Source of the DNA: Halosimplex salinum
GTDB taxonomy: Archaea; Halobacteriota; Halobacteria; Halobacteriales; Haloarculaceae
Direction of reading: 5' to 3'
Assembly (NCBI RefSeq): GCF_003730195.1
Contig: NZ_QWGG01000001.1
Coordinates: forward strand, 434,001 to 498,000
Length of the DNA: 64,000 bases
The position numbers were made by a program, and so were the translations under genes. Positions within the stretch are counted from its first letter, which is position 1. Each line of letters starts with the position of its first letter. Under the pieces are notes generated by a model, which was not told the origin of the DNA, searched no databases, and saw only the letters and a program-made list of their open reading frames with translations. Positions 17,074 to 26,648 of this stretch are shown piece by piece.

Positions 17074-17360
17074 TGCCGCTGACACCCGAGACGCTCCCGC
17101 GACACGAACTGGTCGGACTGGACGCCCGCGTTCGAGCGGGCGCCAACCCCGACCTGCTCGGTATCGAGGGCTGCGTCGTCACCGAGACGACGAAGACCCT
17201 CGGACTGCAGGGAGCGGATCGGGTCAGACACGTCCCCAAGGAGGGGACGACCTTCGAGTTCACGCTTTCCAGCGGGGAGGTCGTGACCGTCGAAGGACGC
17301 AGGCTGGTCGCCCGGCCTGCACGCAGAACGGAGAAATCTGGTGATAGCAAATGGCGCTAG
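17073..17360 (+). CDS. rnp1: Ribonuclease P protein subunit 1 (Pop4/Rpp29 family)
   Basis: Archaeal RNase P protein component 1, 95 residues, which helps the RNase P RNA mature tRNA 5' ends. Sm-like beta barrel, with [21 protein letters not shown] and a C-terminal stretch ending in [17 protein letters not shown] start at the ATG at 17073, which overlaps the rpl29 stop (TGATG); a GTG one codon earlier is also in frame. Its last 10 nt overlap rps17. Placement inside the ribosomal operon is conserved in archaea. Confidence 0.92.
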   Translation: MPLTPETLPRHELVGLDARVRAGANPDLLGIEGCVVTETTKTLGLQGADRVRHVPKEGTTFEFTLSSGEVVTVEGRRLVARPARRTEKSGDSKWR

Positions 17361-17677
17361 GACTAAACGTACAGGAACCCGACGCGGCCTGTGACGACGA
17401 GAACTGCCCGTTCCACGGCACGCTGAGTGTCCGCGGGCAGACCCTCGAAGGCACAGTCGCGTCGACTGACATGGACAAGACCGTCGTCGTCGAGCGAGAG
17501 TACGACGTGCCGGTGCCGAAATACGACCGCCTGATGAAACGGCGGAGCCGTGTTCCGGCCCACGCACCCGAGTGTCTCGACCTCGCCGAAGGCGATACTG
17601 TCACGATTGCAGAGTGTCGACCGCTCTCGAAGACGAAAAGCCACGTTGTCGTTTCCGGTGACGGAGGTGACGACTGA
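17351..17677 (+). CDS. rps17: Small-subunit ribosomal protein uS17
   Basis: uS17, 108 residues, OB-fold protein binding 16S rRNA early in assembly. The start [20 protein letters not shown] is archaeal, followed by [20 protein letters not shown] and the conserved [20 protein letters not shown]. The gene begins inside the last ten bases of rnp1, an unusually long overlap for this operon, and ends one base into rpl14. Confidence 0.96.
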   Translation: MALGLNVQEPDAACDDENCPFHGTLSVRGQTLEGTVASTDMDKTVVVEREYDVPVPKYDRLMKRRSRVPAHAPECLDLAEGDTVTIAECRPLSKTKSHVVVSGDGGDD

Positions 17678-18075
17678 TGGAGGCGATGAAAGCAGACGTC
17701 ACGCAGGGTCTGGAGAAGGGCTCGCTGATCACGTGTGCGGACAACACGGGCGCACGCGAGCTCAAGGTCATCTCCATCGCAGGCTACTCGGGAGTGAAGA
17801 ACCGCCACCCGAAGGCGGGTATCGGTGACAAGATCACCGTCTCGGTCACGAAAGGGACCCCGGAGATGCGGCGGCAGGTGCTGGAAGCGGTCGTCGTTCG
17901 CCAGCGCAAGCCGATCCGCCGCCCGGACGGCACCCGCGTGAAGTTCGAGGACAACGCGGCGGTCGTCGTCGACGACAACGAGGACCCCCGCGGGACCGAA
18001 CTGAAAGGACCCATCGCCCGCGAAGTCGCGGAGCGATTCGGATCGGTCGCCTCGACGGCGACGATGATAGTATGA
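17677..18075 (+). CDS. rpl14: Large-subunit ribosomal protein uL14
   Basis: uL14, 132 residues, at the subunit interface contacting 16S rRNA helix 14. The conserved [18 protein letters not shown] core is evident and the length equals the haloarchaeal norm. The start at [15 protein letters not shown] agrees with relatives; an inner ATG three codons later is less likely. Overlaps rps17 by one base and rpl24 by four. Confidence 0.96.
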   Translation: MEAMKADVTQGLEKGSLITCADNTGARELKVISIAGYSGVKNRHPKAGIGDKITVSVTKGTPEMRRQVLEAVVVRQRKPIRRPDGTRVKFEDNAAVVVDDNEDPRGTELKGPIAREVAERFGSVASTATMIV

Positions 18076-18434
18076 GCAAGCAACCACGCAAACAGCGAAA
18101 CGACGACGCTTCCGCGGCGCTCCACGAGCGCCACGCGAAGGTTCGTGCCACGCTCGCGGACGACCTGCGAGACGAGTACGACCAGCGCAACGTCCGTGTC
18201 AACGAAGGCGACACGGTCGAGGTGCTGCGCGGCGACTTCGCCGGCGAGACCGGCGAGGTCATCGACGTCGACCTGTCGGAGACGACGGTCCGCGTCGAGG
18301 ACGTGACGGTCGAGGCGGCCGACGGCGAGGAAGTTCCCCGTCCGGTCGACGCCTCGAACCTGCGCGTCACCGACCTGAACCTCGAGGACGACCTGCGCGA
18401 GGAGCGTCTCGAATCCGAGGAGGACAGCGCATGA
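18072..18434 (+). CDS. rpl24: Large-subunit ribosomal protein uL24
   Basis: uL24, 120 residues, an assembly-initiating protein with a KOW motif, seen as [20 protein letters not shown] (about residues 42-61). The end is strongly acidic ([11 protein letters not shown]). It overlaps its neighbours on both sides by 4 nt. Confidence 0.96.
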   Translation: MSKQPRKQRNDDASAALHERHAKVRATLADDLRDEYDQRNVRVNEGDTVEVLRGDFAGETGEVIDVDLSETTVRVEDVTVEAADGEEVPRPVDASNLRVTDLNLEDDLREERLESEEDSA

Positions 18435-19198
18435 CGAAGCATCAGAAACGACTCTCGGTGCCGAACAGCTGGCCGATCGAGCGCAAGACCGAGACGTTCA
18501 CCGTCAAGGCCGACGCCGGTCCCCACGGCGAGGCGGGGGTTCCCCTGCTCATCGTCCTCCGGGACGTGCTCGGCTACGCGGACTCCCGCAAGGAGGCCCG
18601 CTACGCCCTCAACCAGGACAGCGTCCTGATCAACGGCAAGGCGGTCTCCGACGAGGAGCGTCCGGTCGGGATGTTCGACATCCTGGCGTTCGTCGAGCGA
18701 GACGAGTACTACCGCGTCTTCCCGGGCCAGGGCGGCCGACTCGCCCTGACCCCGCTCGACGAGGACGCGGCGGACTCCGCGCTCGGCAAGATCGTGAACA
18801 AACAGCACGTCCCCGGCGGCGACGTGCAGCTGACGCTCCACGACGGGCAGACGCTGCTCGTCGACGAGGGCGCGCCCTACGACGGTGGCGACTCGGTCGT
18901 CGTCTCCAACGACGACGGCGAGATCGTCGCCCACTTCGAGTACGAGGAGGGCGCGCTGGTCACGGCAGTCGACGGCTCCCACGCGGGAGAGGTCGGCACG
19001 GTCGAGACCATCCAGATCACGCCCGGCAGTGCAGAGAACAACGTGATCGTCGAGCAGGACGACGGCGAGGGCTTCGAGACCATCGAGAGCTACGTCGTCG
19101 TCATCGACGAGAACTTCACGGGCGACGACGACGAGGCCCCCGAAGACGTGACCGACGAGGCGTCGGCCGGCGTCGACGAGGGAGGTGACGAGGAATGA
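18431..19198 (+). CDS. rps4e: Small-subunit ribosomal protein eS4
   Basis: eS4, 255 residues, an archaeal/eukaryotic protein with S4-like RNA-binding, KOW and central domains. The start [19 protein letters not shown] and the S4 region ([19 protein letters not shown]) are clear. About 25 additional acidic residues ([14 protein letters not shown]...) extend the C-terminus beyond the conserved end. Overlaps rpl24 and rpl5 by 4 nt each. Confidence 0.96.
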   Translation: MTKHQKRLSVPNSWPIERKTETFTVKADAGPHGEAGVPLLIVLRDVLGYADSRKEARYALNQDSVLINGKAVSDEERPVGMFDILAFVERDEYYRVFPGQGGRLALTPLDEDAADSALGKIVNKQHVPGGDVQLTLHDGQTLLVDEGAPYDGGDSVVVSNDDGEIVAHFEYEEGALVTAVDGSHAGEVGTVETIQITPGSAENNVIVEQDDGEGFETIESYVVVIDENFTGDDDEAPEDVTDEASAGVDEGGDEE

Positions 19199-19728
19199 GC
19201 TCGGAGACCGACTCCGGCTCGGACTTCCACGAGATGCGCGAACCGCGCGTCGAGAAGGTCGTCGTCCACATGGGCGTCGGCGAAGGCGGCCGCGAGCTCG
19301 CGGACGCGGAGGAGATCCTCGCGGACGTCGCGGGCCAGCAGCCGGTCCGCACGCAGGCGCAGACGACGGTCGGCGAGTTCGGCCTCCGCCAGGGCGACCC
19401 GATCGGCGCGAAGGTCACCCTTCGCGACGACGACGCCCACGAGTTCATCGAGACGGCGCTGGAGCTCGCGGACCTGAGTCGGTCGCAGTTCGACGACACC
19501 GGCAACTTCAGCTTCGGTGTCGAGGAGCACACCGACTTCCCGAGCCAGGAGTACGACCCGAACACCGGCATCTACGGGCTGGACGTGACGGTCAACCTGG
19601 TCCGACCGGGGTACCGCGTGTCCAAACGAGACAAGGCGTCCCGGCAGATCCCGACGAGTCATCGACTCACGGTCGACGACGCGGTCGCGTTCGTCGAGGG
19701 GGCGTTCGACGTGGAGGTCAGCGAATGA
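19195..19728 (+). CDS. rpl5: Large-subunit ribosomal protein uL5
   Basis: uL5, 177 residues, binds 5S rRNA in the central protuberance and contacts P-site tRNA. Motifs: [20 protein letters not shown] near the N-terminus and [20 protein letters not shown] in the middle. The start at 19195 overlaps the eS4 stop by 4 nt. Confidence 0.96.
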   Translation: MSSETDSGSDFHEMREPRVEKVVVHMGVGEGGRELADAEEILADVAGQQPVRTQAQTTVGEFGLRQGDPIGAKVTLRDDDAHEFIETALELADLSRSQFDDTGNFSFGVEEHTDFPSQEYDPNTGIYGLDVTVNLVRPGYRVSKRDKASRQIPTSHRLTVDDAVAFVEGAFDVEVSE

Positions 19729-19907
19729 GCGAGAGCGAATCAGAGCCCGAGAAAACAGGCGAGCAGGTTGCAAAGCGGACCGGCCAGCTCGAGTCCTGCC
19801 AGCGGTGCGGTCGCGAGCAGGGACTGGTCGGCAAGTACGACATCTGGCTGTGTCGACAGTGCTTCCGGGAGATCTCCCGAAGCATGGGCTTCAGGAAGTA
19901 TTCATGA
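19725..19907 (+). CDS. rps14: Small-subunit ribosomal protein uS14, zinc-binding
   Basis: uS14, 60 residues. The four-cysteine zinc site is complete (CQRCG at 25-29 and CRQC at 43-46), placing it in the zinc-containing class, and the C-terminus [14 protein letters not shown] is the family signature. A Glu/Ser-rich N-terminus of about 15 residues is a haloarchaeal extension. ATGA overlaps on both sides with rpl5 and rps8. Confidence 0.96.
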   Translation: MSESESEPEKTGEQVAKRTGQLESCQRCGREQGLVGKYDIWLCRQCFREISRSMGFRKYS

Positions 19908-20296
19908 CAGGAAACGACCCACTCGCCAACGCGCTGTCGGGCATCGACAACGCCGAGAGCGTCGGGCATCTCGACCACGAGGTATCACCCGCCTCGAACG
20001 AGATCGGCAGCGTACTCGAGGTCTTCTACGACCGCGGGTACATCGACGGGTTCACCTTCGTCGACGACGGCAAAGCCGGTCAGTTCGAGGTCGAGCTGAA
20101 AGGAGCGATCAACGATTGTGGCCCGGTCCTGCCCCGCTATTCGGCGGGCGCCGACGAGTTCGAGAAGTGGGAGAAGCGATACCTCCCCGCCCGTGACTAC
20201 GGGACGCTCGTCGTCACGACCAGCCACGGGATCATGAGCCACTACGAGGCCCGCGACGAGGGCATCGGTGGCCAGATCATCGCCTACGTCTACTAA
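19904..20296 (+). CDS. rps8: Small-subunit ribosomal protein uS8
   Basis: uS8, 130 residues, a primary 16S rRNA binder that organises the central domain. [19 protein letters not shown] at the start and the C-terminal [20 protein letters not shown] are diagnostic. ATGA overlap with rps14; 2 bp before rpl6. Confidence 0.96.
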   Translation: MTGNDPLANALSGIDNAESVGHLDHEVSPASNEIGSVLEVFYDRGYIDGFTFVDDGKAGQFEVELKGAINDCGPVLPRYSAGADEFEKWEKRYLPARDYGTLVVTTSHGIMSHYEARDEGIGGQIIAYVY

Positions 20297-20298
20297 CA

Positions 20299-20835
20299 AT
20301 GCCACGCACAGAACTCGAAATTCCAGACGAGGTACGCGCCGAGATGGACCACCTCGAACTCACAGTCGAGGGGTCCAACGGGAGCGTCACCCGGCGGCTC
20401 TGGTACCCCGACGTGTCCGTGTCGGTCGACGGTGACCAGGTGGTCATCGAGAGCGACGAGGACGACGCGAAGACGATGTCGACGCTGGGTACCTTCGAGA
20501 GTCACGTTCGGAACATGTTCCACGGCGTGACGGAGGGCTGGGAGTACGAGATGGAAGTCTTCTACTCTCACTTCCCGATGCAGGTCGACGTCGAGGGCGA
20601 GGAAGTCGTCATCGAGAACTTCCTCGGCGAGCGCGCGCCGCGACGCACCGACATCCACGGCGACACCGAAGTGCAGGTCTCCGAGGAGACGGTCACGCTG
20701 CGCGGGCCCGACGTCGAAGCCGTCGGCCAGACCGCCGCGGACATCGAACAGCTGACCCGCGTCACGGACAAGGACGTTCGCGTCTTCCAGGACGGGGTCT
20801 ACATCACACAGAAGCCGACCCGAGGTGACGCCTGA
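20299..20835 (+). CDS. rpl6: Large-subunit ribosomal protein uL6
   Basis: uL6, 178 residues, near the factor-binding site and the sarcin-ricin loop. Two homologous beta-rich domains; the second holds [20 protein letters not shown] and the C-terminal [17 protein letters not shown]. The stop overlaps the rpl32e start by one base. Confidence 0.96.
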   Translation: MPRTELEIPDEVRAEMDHLELTVEGSNGSVTRRLWYPDVSVSVDGDQVVIESDEDDAKTMSTLGTFESHVRNMFHGVTEGWEYEMEVFYSHFPMQVDVEGEEVVIENFLGERAPRRTDIHGDTEVQVSEETVTLRGPDVEAVGQTAADIEQLTRVTDKDVRVFQDGVYITQKPTRGDA

Positions 20836-21557
20836 TGGCAGACGACAACCAAGACACCGAAGAGTTCGAGGAGCTGACCGACATCAGCGGCGTCGGTCCG
20901 TCCCGTTCGGACGACCTCGAAGACGCCGGCTACGAGACCATCGACGACGTCCGCGGTGCCAGTCAGGAGGAGCTCGCCGACGTGGTGGGCAACGCACTGG
21001 CGGCCCGTATCAAGGCCGACGTCGGTGGCCTCGAGGTCGCCGAGGAGACCGAGGCCGAAGTCGAAGAGGACGAGCCGGACGCCGTCGAGGACGAGGAGCC
21101 GGCCGAGGACGTGGAGACGGAGATGCGACCGCGCATCGACGTCGACATCGAGCCGGACCTCGACGAGAACACCGAGCGGCTGCTCAACACGCGAGCGAAC
21201 ACGAGCACGCCGCAGTTCAACCGGCAGGACCACCACAAGAAGAAACGCGTCTCCACGTCGTGGCGCAAGCCGCGCGGGACGCTCTCGAAACAGCGGATCG
21301 GTATCAAGGGCAAGGGCGCGACCGTCCAGGCGGGCTTCCGCTCGCCGAAGGCGGTCCGCGGCCTGCACCCCTCGGGCTTCGAGGAAGTGCGCGTGCACAA
21401 CCTCGACGACCTCGAGGACGTGGACGCGGACACGGAAGCCGTCCGAATCGCCTCGAAAGTCGGCGGTCGCAAGCGCGAGCGCATCGAGGACGAGGCCGAG
21501 GACCGACAGATCCGCGTGCTCAACCCCACCTACGAGGAGGCCGAAGTAGATGACTGA
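20835..21557 (+). CDS. rpl32e: Large-subunit ribosomal protein eL32 with N-terminal HhH domain
   Basis: eL32, 240 residues, about 100 longer than the eukaryotic core. The conserved core lies in the C-terminal half ([20 protein letters not shown], then GYR-like loops). Residues about 13-62 form a helix-hairpin-helix unit ([20 protein letters not shown]) followed by an acidic linker of about 30 residues. This extension is known in haloarchaeal eL32; its purpose is unclear. It overlaps rpl19e by 8 nt. Confidence 0.95.
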   Translation: MADDNQDTEEFEELTDISGVGPSRSDDLEDAGYETIDDVRGASQEELADVVGNALAARIKADVGGLEVAEETEAEVEEDEPDAVEDEEPAEDVETEMRPRIDVDIEPDLDENTERLLNTRANTSTPQFNRQDHHKKKRVSTSWRKPRGTLSKQRIGIKGKGATVQAGFRSPKAVRGLHPSGFEEVRVHNLDDLEDVDADTEAVRIASKVGGRKRERIEDEAEDRQIRVLNPTYEEAEVDD

Positions 21558-21987
21558 CCTGAGCGCACAGAAGCGAATGGCCTCCGACGTCCTCGACGTC
21601 GGGGAGAACAAGATCTGGCTCGACCCCGAACGGCAGGGCGAGCTCGCGGACGCGATCACGCGCGAAGACATCCGCCAGCTCGTCGACGAAGGCGCCATCC
21701 GCGCCGAGAAGCCCAAGGGCAACTCGCGCGGTCGTGCGCGAGAGCGCCAGAAGAAGCAGGCCTACGGCCACCAGAAGGGACAGGGGTCCCGGAAGGGGAC
21801 GGCCGGCGGGCGTGAGAACGAGAAGGAGCAGTGGCAGTCGAAGATCCGCGCACAGCGGAACAAGCTCCGCGAGCTGCGCGACTCGGGCGAGATCTCGAAG
21901 TCGCGATACCGCGACCTCTACGACCGCGCGAGCGGTGGGGAGTTCGACAGCGTCGCGGACATCGAACGAACTTTGGAGGACAACTAA
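21550..21987 (+). CDS. rpl19e: Large-subunit ribosomal protein eL19
   Basis: eL19, 145 residues, archaeal/eukaryotic protein that forms an intersubunit bridge. Begins [20 protein letters not shown], followed by the basic [20 protein letters not shown] region that threads into rRNA. The start lies 8 nt inside rpl32e; no later ATG preserves the N-terminal helix, so the overlap is real. It ends in TAATG with rpl18. Confidence 0.96.
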   Translation: MTDLSAQKRMASDVLDVGENKIWLDPERQGELADAITREDIRQLVDEGAIRAEKPKGNSRGRARERQKKQAYGHQKGQGSRKGTAGGRENEKEQWQSKIRAQRNKLRELRDSGEISKSRYRDLYDRASGGEFDSVADIERTLEDN

Positions 21988-22547
21988 TGGCGACAGGACC
22001 ACGATACACGGTGCCGATGCGGCGTCGCCGTGAGGCCCGAACCGATTACCATCAGAGGTTGCGCCTGCTGAAATCCGGTAAACCGCGCTTGGTCGCTCGC
22101 AAGAGCAACAAGCACGTCACGGCGCAGCTGGTCACGACCGGGACGAACGGCGACGAGACGGTCGCGAGCGCACACTCCAGCGACCTCGAGGACCACGGCT
22201 GGGAGGGCCCGACGGGCAACATGCCCGCGGCCTACCTGACCGGGATCCTCGCGGGGCTGCGTGCGAAGGCGGCCGGTCTCGACGAGGCCGTCCTCGACAT
22301 CGGCCTCAACTCACCGACGCCGGGTAGCAAAGTATTCGCAGTACAGGAAGGCGCAATCGACGCCGGACTCGAGATCCCCCACAACGACAGCGTACTCGCG
22401 GACTGGTCGCGCACGCGCGGCGAGCACATCGCCGAGTACGCCGAGCAGCTCGACGATGGGCTGTACGGCGGGGAGTTCGACGCAACAGACCTACCGGACC
22501 ACTTCGACGACATGCGAGAACAACTACTGGAGGCTGACGAACTATGA
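21987..22547 (+). CDS. rpl18: Large-subunit ribosomal protein uL18
   Basis: uL18, 186 residues, 5S rRNA-binding protein. Archaeal long form with [20 protein letters not shown] at the start and the conserved [20 protein letters not shown]. An acidic C-terminal helix ends in [13 protein letters not shown]. Codons overlap with rpl19e by 1 nt and rps5 by 4 nt. Confidence 0.96.
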   Translation: MATGPRYTVPMRRRREARTDYHQRLRLLKSGKPRLVARKSNKHVTAQLVTTGTNGDETVASAHSSDLEDHGWEGPTGNMPAAYLTGILAGLRAKAAGLDEAVLDIGLNSPTPGSKVFAVQEGAIDAGLEIPHNDSVLADWSRTRGEHIAEYAEQLDDGLYGGEFDATDLPDHFDDMREQLLEADEL

Positions 22548-23176
22548 GCAGCGGCTGGGAGCCGCGGACGCGGCTCGGCCACGCGGTCGCCGAGGGCGAG
22601 ATCGACTCGATGCAGGACGCCCTCAACTCCGGTCTGCCGCTCAAGGAACCGGAAATCGTCGACCAGCTCGTCCCCGGGCTGGAGGACGAGGTGCTGGACA
22701 TCAACATGGTCCAGCGCATGACCGACTCCGGTCGGCGCGTCAAGTTCCGCTGCGTGGTCGTCGTGGGCAACCGCGACGGCCTCGTCGGCTACGCGGAGGG
22801 ACGCGACGACCAGGTCGGCGGGGCAATTCAGAAGGCCATCGAGGTCGCGAAGCTCAACCTGATCGACGTCTCGCGGGGCTGCGGGTCCTGGGAGTGTGGC
22901 TGTGGGCGCGCCCACACCGTCGCGCTCCGGACGACCGGCAAGGCCGGCAGCGTCGAGGTCGAGCTCCAGCCCGCGCCGCGCGGGCTCGGACTGGCGGGCG
23001 GAGAGACCGTCCGGCACGTCCTCGAACTCGCCGGTATCGAGGACATCTGGACGCGCTCGTCGGGCAACACGCGCACGACGGTGAACTTCGCGAAAGCGAC
23101 GTTCAACGCGCTCCAGAACACCGCAGAAGCTCGCGTCCCCCAGGAGACCTGGGAGAAGCGAGAGGTGATCGAGTGA
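22544..23176 (+). CDS. rps5: Small-subunit ribosomal protein uS5
   Basis: uS5, 210 residues, important for decoding accuracy. The double-stranded RNA-binding-like domain is visible in [34 protein letters not shown] insertion with three cysteines follows, typical of archaeal S5. ATGA overlap with rpl18. Confidence 0.96.
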   Translation: MSSGWEPRTRLGHAVAEGEIDSMQDALNSGLPLKEPEIVDQLVPGLEDEVLDINMVQRMTDSGRRVKFRCVVVVGNRDGLVGYAEGRDDQVGGAIQKAIEVAKLNLIDVSRGCGSWECGCGRAHTVALRTTGKAGSVEVELQPAPRGLGLAGGETVRHVLELAGIEDIWTRSSGNTRTTVNFAKATFNALQNTAEARVPQETWEKREVIE

Positions 23177-23640
23177 TGCAAGTGCTCGTGCAACTGCGCG
23201 GTGAGGTCAACATGAACACGGACATTCGGGACACGCTGGAGATGCTCAACGTCCACCACGTGAACCACGCGACGTTCGTCCCCGAGACGGACACCTACCG
23301 TGGCATGATCACGAAGGTCAACGACTACGTGGCCTTCGGCGAGCCCAGCGTCGAGACGGTCGCGATGCTCATCGAGCGTCGCGGCGAGCCCGCGGAAGGC
23401 GAGGCCGACATCGACGACTCGTGGGTCGTTGCCAACACCGACTACATGAGCGTCGAGGAACTGGCCGAAGCGATCGTCGACGAGGAGACGACCCTCTCCG
23501 AGCAGGGGCTGGCGCCGACGCTGCGCCTGCACCCGCCGCGGGGCGGTCACGACGGTATCAAACACCCCACCAAGGAGGGTGGCGAACTCGGTCGACACGA
23601 CACCGATTCGATGGACGACCTCCTGGAGGCCATGCGATGA
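23176..23640 (+). CDS. rpl30: Large-subunit ribosomal protein uL30
   Basis: uL30, 154 residues, archaeal long form. The core [20 protein letters not shown] is followed by a C-terminal extension with LRLHPPRGGHDGIKHPTKEG that binds 23S rRNA. It starts one base before the rps5 stop ends and overlaps rpl15 by 4 nt. Confidence 0.96.
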   Translation: MQVLVQLRGEVNMNTDIRDTLEMLNVHHVNHATFVPETDTYRGMITKVNDYVAFGEPSVETVAMLIERRGEPAEGEADIDDSWVVANTDYMSVEELAEAIVDEETTLSEQGLAPTLRLHPPRGGHDGIKHPTKEGGELGRHDTDSMDDLLEAMR

Positions 23641-24134
23641 CTTCCAAGAAGAAACGACAGCGCGGCTCGCGAACGCACGGCGGCGGCTCCCACAAGAACC
23701 GCCGCGGCGCCGGCCATCGCGGCGGGCGCGGCAACGCCGGCAGCCGCAAACACGAGATGCACAACCACGGCCCGTGGGACAAACACGGGTTCGAGCGACC
23801 CGACGACGTGCAGGACGACGTCGAGACCGTCGAGGTCCGTACGCTCGACGAGGACGCCGCGCTGCTGGCGGCCGACGGCCTCGCCGAGGAGGAAGGCGAC
23901 GGCTTCCGCATCGACGCGCGCGACGTGGTCGAGGACGGTCACGAGGTCGACGTCGTGAAGGTGCTCGGCGGCGGTCAGGTGCGCAACGAGCTGCACCTGG
24001 TGGCCGACGACTTCTCCGAGGCGGCCGAGGAGAAGGTCGCCGACGCCGGCGGCTCGGTCGAACTGACCGAGGCCGGTCAGGAGCGCGCCGAGGAAACCGA
24101 CAAGGATACACCTGACGAAGAAGACGACTCATAA
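23637..24134 (+). CDS. rpl15: Large-subunit ribosomal protein uL15
   Basis: uL15, 165 residues. The basic, glycine-rich N-terminus (MTSKKKRQRGSRTHGGGSHK) binds 23S rRNA. The second half is acidic, with KVLGGGQVRNELHLVADDFS matching the family and an acidic tail DTPDEEDDS. Last ribosomal protein gene of the operon, 2 bp before secY. Confidence 0.95.
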   Translation: MTSKKKRQRGSRTHGGGSHKNRRGAGHRGGRGNAGSRKHEMHNHGPWDKHGFERPDDVQDDVETVEVRTLDEDAALLAADGLAEEEGDGFRIDARDVVEDGHEVDVVKVLGGGQVRNELHLVADDFSEAAEEKVADAGGSVELTEAGQERAEETDKDTPDEEDDS

Positions 24135-24136
24135 AC

Positions 24137-25621
24137 ATGGGCTGGAAGGACACCGCCGAACCGGTACTCACCCGCATGCCCACCGTCCAGCGACCGGAGG
24201 GGCACGTCCCCTTCAAGCGGAAGCTCGGCTGGACGGCCGGCGTGCTGGTGCTGTACTTCTTCCTGACGAACGTCTACCTGTTCGGGCTGGGCGGCGGACA
24301 GGGCGGCGACGTCTTCGGACAGTTCCGTTCGATCCTGGCCGGTGGCCAGGGGACGATACTGCAACTCGGTATCGGACCGATCGTCACGGCGAGCATCGTG
24401 TTGCAGTTGCTCGGCGGTGCCGACCTGCTCGGCCTCGACACGCAGAACAACCCCCGGGACCAGGTCCTCTACCAGGGGCTCCAGAAGTTCCTGGTGATCG
24501 TGATGATCTGCCTGACCGGGCTGCCGATGGTGTTCGCCGGGAGCTTCCTGCCGGCCAGCGACGCGCTGGCCGTCACCTTCCCCGGCGGGACCTTCGGCGT
24601 GAAGTGGCTGATGTTCGCGCAGATCTTCGTCGGCGGTGTCCTCATCCTCTACATGGACGAGGTCATCTCCAAGTGGGGCGTCGGCTCCGGGATCGGCCTG
24701 TTCATCATCGCCGGCGTCAGCCAGCGACTGATCGGCGGGCTCGTCTCCACGAGCTTCATCGGTAACCCCCAGGAGATCGGTATCATTCCGTACTGGATCG
24801 GTATCGTCACCGGTGAGGTCGACGTCGGCCCGATCCTCGGGAGCGGCTTCCAGACGCTCATCTTCGGGCAGGGGCAGATCCTCGCGCTGATCACGACGGT
24901 CATGATCTTCGTCGTGGTCGTGTACGCGGAGAGCGTCCGCGTCGAGATCCCCCTCTCGAACACCCGCGTGAAGGGCGCCCGGGGTCGATTCCCGGTCAAG
25001 CTCATCTACGCGAGCGTCCTGCCGATGATCCTCGTCCGCGCGCTCCAGGCCAACATCCAGTTCCTGGGTCGCATCCTCAACGCGCAGCTGGGCAGTATGC
25101 CCGCGTGGCTCGGCGTCTACCAGCAGAGTTCCGGTGGCGTCGCGAATCCGGTCGGCGGCCTGTTCTACTACATGGCCCCGGTGCGGAACCCGGCCCAGTG
25201 GATGTGGTGGCTCGGTGAGACGTCCAACGCGCCGTGGCAGATCGTCACGCGAGTGGGCGTCGACCTGACCTTCATGGTCATCGGCGGCGCCATCTTCGCC
25301 ATCTTCTGGGTCGAGACGACGGACATGGGCCCGGAAGCGACGGCGAAACAGATCCACAACTCCGGGATGGAGATCCCCGGCTTCCGCCGGAACGTCAGCG
25401 TCATCGAGAAGGTGCTCGAACGCTACATCCCACAGGTGACCGTCATCGGCGGCGCGCTGGTCGGCCTGCTGGCCGTCCTCGCGAACATGATGGGGACCAT
25501 CGGTGACGTCTCCGGGACGGGTCTGCTGCTGACAGTGTCCATCACCTACAAGATCTACGAGGAGATCGCCGAGGAGCAGCTCATGGAGATGCACCCCATG
25601 ATGCGCCAGATGTTCGGCTAA
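24137..25621 (+). CDS. secY: Preprotein translocase subunit SecY (Sec61 alpha)
   Basis: Central channel subunit of the Sec translocon, 494 residues with ten transmembrane segments. MGWKDTAEPVLTRMPTVQRP at the start matches archaeal SecY; the first cytoplasmic loops and the C-terminal LTVSITYKIYEEIAEEQLME are typical. It closes the ribosomal operon, 2 bp after rpl15. In most haloarchaea adk follows; here adk lies 20 kb away. Confidence 0.97.
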   Translation: MGWKDTAEPVLTRMPTVQRPEGHVPFKRKLGWTAGVLVLYFFLTNVYLFGLGGGQGGDVFGQFRSILAGGQGTILQLGIGPIVTASIVLQLLGGADLLGLDTQNNPRDQVLYQGLQKFLVIVMICLTGLPMVFAGSFLPASDALAVTFPGGTFGVKWLMFAQIFVGGVLILYMDEVISKWGVGSGIGLFIIAGVSQRLIGGLVSTSFIGNPQEIGIIPYWIGIVTGEVDVGPILGSGFQTLIFGQGQILALITTVMIFVVVVYAESVRVEIPLSNTRVKGARGRFPVKLIYASVLPMILVRALQANIQFLGRILNAQLGSMPAWLGVYQQSSGGVANPVGGLFYYMAPVRNPAQWMWWLGETSNAPWQIVTRVGVDLTFMVIGGAIFAIFWVETTDMGPEATAKQIHNSGMEIPGFRRNVSVIEKVLERYIPQVTVIGGALVGLLAVLANMMGTIGDVSGTGLLLTVSITYKIYEEIAEEQLMEMHPMMRQMFG

Positions 25622-25874
25622 CGCCGCCGGCCATCTGTACTCCGACGCGCTACGGACCGATCACGAACTGACGACCGCGGCCCGAACATCCCGCGACGGG
25701 ATGCTTCGATTCTTCATTATTCAACGGGGAGCACTGGCTCCGAACCGCTCGTGGACCGGGCGGTCTCCGACTGAATCGGATGTCGGCGACGCGGTGACCG
25801 CCCCAGCGGCGAAAGCGAGTCTCGTCTACGGGACGGTAGCATCGTTTAACCGCCTCGCTCACGTCGGAAGATCT
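25622..25874. promoter_or_regulatory. Intergenic region after secY, with leaderless promoter
   Basis: The end of the ribosomal operon; no strong terminator hairpin is evident. At 25845-25849 the element TTTAA lies 26-30 nt upstream of the ATG at 25875, the spacing of a leaderless haloarchaeal promoter. No gene is supported in between. Confidence 0.45.
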
Positions 25875-26120
25875 ATGCCGCCGAAGGAGACGAAGATCAG
25901 AGACTACGACGGCGAAGTGGTGGACGTCCGGCACCTCGACAACATCGAAGACGGGGCCCGGATGGAGGTCGAACACCCCGACGGCCGCGAGTGGGTCGTC
26001 CTCCTGGACGTGAGCGGCGAGGTGGATGTCGAGATGGGACGCCGCGACGGCGAGCCCGCGGACCTGGACGTGCCCGAGTGGCTTTCGGACAACCTCTCGC
26101 GGATGGCGCGCCCGGAGTGA
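25875..26120 (+). CDS. Small acidic hypothetical protein
   Basis: An 81-residue acidic protein beginning MPPKETKIRDYDGEVVDVRH with predicted beta strands (ARMEVEHPDGREWVVLLDVS) and an acidic end. Start placed at 25875 because a TATA element sits at leaderless spacing; the frame is open upstream but without coding character. No family recognised. It is the first gene after the ribosomal operon. Confidence 0.6.
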   Translation: MPPKETKIRDYDGEVVDVRHLDNIEDGARMEVEHPDGREWVVLLDVSGEVDVEMGRRDGEPADLDVPEWLSDNLSRMARPE

Positions 26121-26648
26121 TACGGGGTCGCTCATCGGGTCGCAGGCTCTCGATGGACGGGTCGGTCTCGCAGTCTCCGGGTTGGACGGGAACCGAGATA
26201 GTCGCCGGGTAGGACCATACGGCGGTCACGGTTTTAAGACGCTTCAGTCGAGACACCACCGACGGACACGCGCAGTGCCGACGGTCGTCGGGCGGTCGGA
26301 CCGCGTCAGAGCGGGAGAGACGAGACGGATGACGGGACAGAGCGAGGACGACGGCGGCAGTACGGAGCGACTGATCACGACCCGTGGAGTGCTCGAGGGC
26401 ATCGGCGGTCTCGGAGCGGGCGCCGTGCCTCGAAACTATCGTCGAGTGGCCGTCGACACGCGAAGCGTGGGACGTTCGGATCCACCGTCACTACTCCGAC
26501 GCGGTGTGGTCCGAGTGGACCGAGGAGTAGGCGGGACCGCCGACGTCGCCGGTTCGAAAACCGTTTTGTCGGTCCCGGTCCCAGCACCGGATCACGTGCA
26601 TCGGAGAGACCGAACGACGCCGGCCCGTCGGGGGCTCGACTGCGACAG
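26121..26648. other. 528-bp region without an intact gene
   Basis: A TATA-like TTTTAA (26232-26237) suggests a transcript starting near 26260. A frame opening with MTGQSEDDGGSTERLITTRG at 26329 and a stop-terminated frame ending DAVWSEWTEE at 26530 look protein-like but are in different phases (see separate entry). The last 100 bp before the antiporter ATG at 26649 contain GTTTTG, a weak promoter candidate. Confidence 0.4.
26329..26530 (+). pseudogene. Possible frameshifted small gene remnant
   Basis: The ATG frame at 26329 starts MTGQSEDDGGSTERLITTRG and reads GVLEGIGGLGAGAVP before losing coding character. The next phase then reads LETIVEWPSTREAWDVRIHR up to a TAG at 26528-26530, with aromatic/acidic content typical of a real C-terminus. 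The two would join only through a frameshift near 26430. This may be a decayed gene or two unrelated frames; support is weak. Confidence 0.2.
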
